Assembly (NCBI GenBank): GCA_050250955.1
Contig: JBFWNR010000002.1
Span: 248,001-312,000, forward strand
Source: CAWAYR01 sp050250955
GTDB taxonomy: Bacteria; Acidobacteriota; Vicinamibacteria; Vicinamibacterales; UBA2999
DNA: 64,000 nt
Direction: 5' to 3'
Below are positions 61,640 to 64,000 of this stretch, piece by piece. Numbering within the stretch: the stretch's first letter is position 1; each line of letters opens with the position of its first letter. Position numbers and translations under genes: made by a program. The notes under the pieces are model-generated. The model was not told where the DNA came from and did no database searches. It saw nothing but the letters and a program-made list of their open reading frames with translations.

Positions 61640-62461
61640 CTAGAGCGGGTTGTCGGGGAACATCATCGTGCGCCACATGTGCGCCGTCGGGCTGTTGTCG
61701 TAGCCCAGGCCTTCCTTGGGCTGCTTGAACTGCCGGCCGATGATGTCGATGAACGGATCCATCGAGACCACCGCGTTCGGATCGAACGCGTAGAGGTCGT
61801 TCACGGTGACCATGCGGGCCTCGAAGTACCACTTGTGCTTGCGGGCGTACTCGTAGGCGGCCTTGATGTGCGGCTGCGGCTCGTAGTCCTTGCCGAAGAT
61901 GCGGTTGTAGAGCTCGGGGTACTCGTAGCCGTGCGCCGAGTCGGGGTAGAAGCGCAGCGCCTGGTGGTAGCGGATCGCCCAGCTCACCTTCTCGGACACG
62001 TAGGGCTCGAGCATCTGCGCGCCCCACCAGCCGTGATCGACCTTGATGAGGTTGAGCACCACGTCGTGCAGCAGGCACGCCATGACGATCTCCTCGCTCA
62101 TGCCGGTCTTCAGGGCGCGGGTGGCGCTCTGCAGCACGTGGTTGGCCGGCGCGAACCGCTTCTGGTAGAACTCGAGCAGCGTCGGCGCGGCCGACATCGG
62201 CGCCAGCTGCGCCATCTTGCGGTTGTCGGCCGGGCCCTGCGGGCCGAACAGGCTGCCGGCGCCGCGGCGGATGGTGGCGTCGGGCGGCGCGGCGACGACC
62301 TGCGCTTCCCCGCCGACGAGCGTCAGGCCGCCGACGGCCTCCTCGTCGAGCTTCTCCATCATGTAGTGCTCGAGCGCCTCGGCCCGGGCTTCCGGGTCCA
62401 TGGCCTCCACGGCCGCCAGGCCGCCGACACTCGCGAGAAATGCGCGTCGATCGATATCCAT
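61640..62461 (-). CDS. HD-domain-like protein with Tat-type signal
   Basis: The 273-residue product begins with DRRAFLASVGGLAAVEA, which resembles a short Tat signal. The central region has HD-type ligands (ACLLHDVVLNLIKVDHG, then SWAIRYHQALRF). The C-terminal half is rich in aromatic residues (YEYPELYNRIFGKDYE). HD proteins usually hydrolyse phosphoesters or act as oxygenases with two metals. An exported HD enzyme is unusual. A -10 box was not seen; GGGAGG lies 11 nt before the ATG. Confidence 0.65.
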   Translation of the reverse strand: MDIDRRAFLASVGGLAAVEAMDPEARAEALEHYMMEKLDEEAVGGLTLVGGEAQVVAAPPDATIRRGAGSLFGPQGPADNRKMAQLAPMSAAPTLLEFYQKRFAPANHVLQSATRALKTGMSEEIVMACLLHDVVLNLIKVDHGWWGAQMLEPYVSEKVSWAIRYHQALRFYPDSAHGYEYPELYNRIFGKDYEPQPHIKAAYEYARKHKWYFEARMVTVNDLYAFDPNAVVSMDPFIDIIGRQFKQPKEGLGYDNSPTAHMWRTMMFPDNPL

Positions 62462-62480
62462 GTCGCCCCGTCCTCCCGTG

Positions 62481-62538
62481 AAAAACGAAACCGGGCCCCT
62501 TCCCGCCGCCGCACGCGTCGATGGAAAGAAGCCCGGTT
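62481..62538 (-). terminator. Rho-independent terminator downstream of the Tat aminotransferase gene
   Basis: On the minus strand, AACCGGGC (62531-62538) pairs with GCCCGGTT (62489-62496). Further pairs lie inside the loop, and a T-run follows (A-run 62481-62485 on the plus strand). It lies after the stop of the gene at 62604 and ahead of the HD-like gene. Confidence 0.65.
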
Positions 62539-62603
62539 CGATCAGTCCGGTCGCCGGCCGTCGCCGGCCGGTCAATGGTGCAGAGTCTACCTCAACCGCG
62601 TCG

Positions 62604-63761
62604 TCAGGCGGCGGCCGCCTTGGCCGGTTTCGCCAGGACGTGGTCGAACACCTGGACGGCCTTCTGCATCTCGGCCATGGTCCCCACCGAGATGCGGACG
62701 TGGGTCTGCTCGTAGGGCGGGAAGTCGCGGGCGACCAGCACCCCTTCCTTGAGGCACTCCTCGCGGAACCCGCGCGACGGCCGCTTGATGTTCACGAACA
62801 GGAAGTTGGTCTGCGAGTCGGTCGGGGTGTAGCCGCGATCCGCGAACCACTTCTGGGTGAAACTGCGGGCGGCGGCGTTGCGCTGCTGCTCGGCCTTGAC
62901 CCAGCTGTCGGGCACCGCCAGCGCCGCCCGGGCGCCCTCCAGGGCCATGACGCTGATGGCGCCGACGGCGTCCCAGTTGGCCATCTTGGCGATGGTGTCC
63001 TTGTGGGCGATGGCGTAGCCGATGCGCAGCCCGGCCATGCCGAAGCACTTCGAGAAGGTCCGCGCCACGACCAGCCGTGGGTTGTCCACCGCCGCCGGGA
63101 TGAAGGTCTCGTAGCCGGCCATCGTGCCGTACTCGAAGTAGGCCTCGTCGACCAGCACCGTCGTGTCGGGCGACTGCTTCATCAGCGCCGTCAGGTAGGT
63201 GCGGGTGTCGGCGGCGGTGACCGCCGTGGCCACCGGGTTGTTCGGGTTGCAGTAGAAGACCAGCCCGGCGCCCTTGGACGCCGCCAGCAGCGCGTCGAGG
63301 TCCATCTTCAGGTCGCTGGTGAGCTTCACGCCGGTGATCGGGTGGCCCATCAGGCGGGCGTAGTCGGCGCATTCCTCGTAGGCGGGAATCGCCGCGACCA
63401 GCCCGGCCGTCTTCGAGGTGAAGACGTGGGTGGAGGTGCGGAGGATCTGCGTCGAGCCCGATCCCAGGAGCACGTTCTCGGGCTTGACGCCGTGCTTCTT
63501 CGCGACCAGCTCGGTGACCTCGAAGGCATTGGCGAACGGGTAGCGGCCGGCCTCGCTCATCGCCGCCCGCACCGAAGCCAGCACGTCCTGGTGGCAGCCG
63601 AGCGGGTTCTCGTTGCTCGACAGGATCACCGACGGCGCCGGCCCCTGCGCGTGCAGCGGCGTGCCGCCGAAGAGCGACCCCTCGCGGCCGCGGCCGGCGA
63701 TCCAGAGCCCGGCGGCGCCGGCGCCCATGGTGTGCACGAACGAACGTCGCGACAGCGACAT
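62604..63761 (-). CDS. Tat-exported histidinol-phosphate-aminotransferase-like PLP enzyme
   Basis: The 385-residue protein starts with the Tat signal SRRSFVHTMGAGAAGLWIAG and continues as a complete HisC-like fold. Motifs are SSNENPLG, GSGSTQIL, FYCNPNNPVAT, VDEAYFEYG and the PLP-lysine in ARTFSKCFGMAGLRIGYA. AGGAGG lies about 9 nt before ATG 63761. An exported aminotransferase is rare, since PLP must be loaded before export, which fits the Tat route. Its tandem paralogue lies immediately upstream. Substrate unknown. Confidence 0.85.
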   Translation of the reverse strand: MSLSRRSFVHTMGAGAAGLWIAGRGREGSLFGGTPLHAQGPAPSVILSSNENPLGCHQDVLASVRAAMSEAGRYPFANAFEVTELVAKKHGVKPENVLLGSGSTQILRTSTHVFTSKTAGLVAAIPAYEECADYARLMGHPITGVKLTSDLKMDLDALLAASKGAGLVFYCNPNNPVATAVTAADTRTYLTALMKQSPDTTVLVDEAYFEYGTMAGYETFIPAAVDNPRLVVARTFSKCFGMAGLRIGYAIAHKDTIAKMANWDAVGAISVMALEGARAALAVPDSWVKAEQQRNAAARSFTQKWFADRGYTPTDSQTNFLFVNIKRPSRGFREECLKEGVLVARDFPPYEQTHVRISVGTMAEMQKAVQVFDHVLAKPAKAAAA

Positions 63762-63790
63762 GGCTGAACCCTCCTTGACCCGGGCCATGG

Positions 63791-64000
63791 CTAGCGCCCC
63801 TGCCGGGACGTGTTGGTCGCCCCGCCCAGCACCGACTTGAAGACCGCCACCGCCCGCTGCATCTCCTCCATCGTGCCGATCGAGACGCGGCAGTAGCGGT
63901 CGTGGAACGGCGGGAAGTCGCGCCCGACCAGCACCCCGGCCTCGCGACAGGCGTCGCGGAACCCGGCTGCCGGCCGCTTGATCTCCATGAACACGAAATT
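63791..64000 (-). CDS. Second HisC-like aminotransferase, C-terminal part (5' end outside window)
   Basis: About 69 C-terminal residues remain. They match the end of the next gene segment by segment (for example NFVFMEIKRPAAGFRD against NFLFVNIKRPSRGFRE, and GRDFPPFHDRYCRVSIGTME). The frame is open to base 64000. It is a tandem paralogue lying 29 nt from the complete copy; whether it also has a Tat signal cannot be seen here. Confidence 0.85.
   Translation of the reverse strand, partial: NFVFMEIKRPAAGFRDACREAGVLVGRDFPPFHDRYCRVSIGTMEEMQRAVAVFKSVLGGATNTSRQGR

Overview
This is a 64 kb stretch of a GC-rich bacterial chromosome, coding almost wall to wall on both strands. The gene content points to Acidobacteriota, most likely the Vicinamibacteria. 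The signs are a VWFA-related protein of the acidobacterial type (40182-41468), two long TonB-dependent receptors with N-terminal carboxypeptidase-regulatory-like domains (24397-30701), a bactofilin, several Tat-exported enzymes, and large membrane/TPR fusion proteins. The assignment is inferred from protein families. There is no rRNA or phylogenetic marker tree behind it.

Layout. 1-2911 (+) is the end of an exopolysaccharide locus: GT4 glycosyltransferase, polyprenyl-phosphate sugar-1-phosphate transferase, UDP-glucuronate decarboxylase. 3191-15019 (-) is mostly housekeeping: DUF488, PQQ dehydrogenase, PgsA-like synthase, TPR/S-layer lipoprotein, HflX, Na+/H+ antiporter, MFS exporter, GlpX, SAM hydrolase, methyltransferase, bactofilin. 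15183-17410 (+) is an overlapping cysteine desulfurase-mnmA pair for tRNA thiolation. 17591-20509 (-) holds trxB-trxA and glgA. An FdhE homologue, a D-Ala-D-Ala carboxypeptidase and an M20 peptidase follow. 24397-30701 (+) is a tandem pair of near-identical TonB receptors, followed by two big membrane proteins, a 73-residue Cys/His protein, an orphan DNA methyltransferase and a LysR regulator. 38598-49308 holds an aminotransferase, the VWFA protein, a protein with a Lys/Ala/Pro-rich tail, arginase, DUF2911, a heme/beta-propeller protein, a TauE-like permease and a GT-C-like glycosyltransferase. 49328-51883 has tRNA-Lys(UUU) and tRNA-Glu(UUC) flanking a polar amino-acid ABC operon with a binding-protein/permease fusion. 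52059-59256 contains a solitary HicB, a Kef-type antiporter with yjbQ, a Tat sulfite-oxidase-like enzyme and an S74-chaperone protein with a YadA-like head. 59466-64000 has an ECF sigma factor and then a minus-strand run of a CxxCH protein, an HD-like Tat protein and two tandem Tat aminotransferases, the last cut by the window end.

Regulation and structure. The clearest non-coding signals recur across the window. At least ten genes have a TAnnnT -10-like hexamer ending 7-9 nt before the start codon and no Shine-Dalgarno, which predicts leaderless mRNAs. Several genes carry a short tandem-repeat array between the stop codon and an intrinsic-terminator-like hairpin: 7-bp units at four sites, and eleven 14-bp units encoding UUCG tetraloop hairpins at 44966-45119. 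Two loci have four GTCGC-type boxes at an exact 10-bp period. No insertion sequence, prophage, integrase, CRISPR array or complete restriction-modification system was found. No single large undescribed system stands out; the repeat architectures and the Tat aminotransferase cluster are the best leads.
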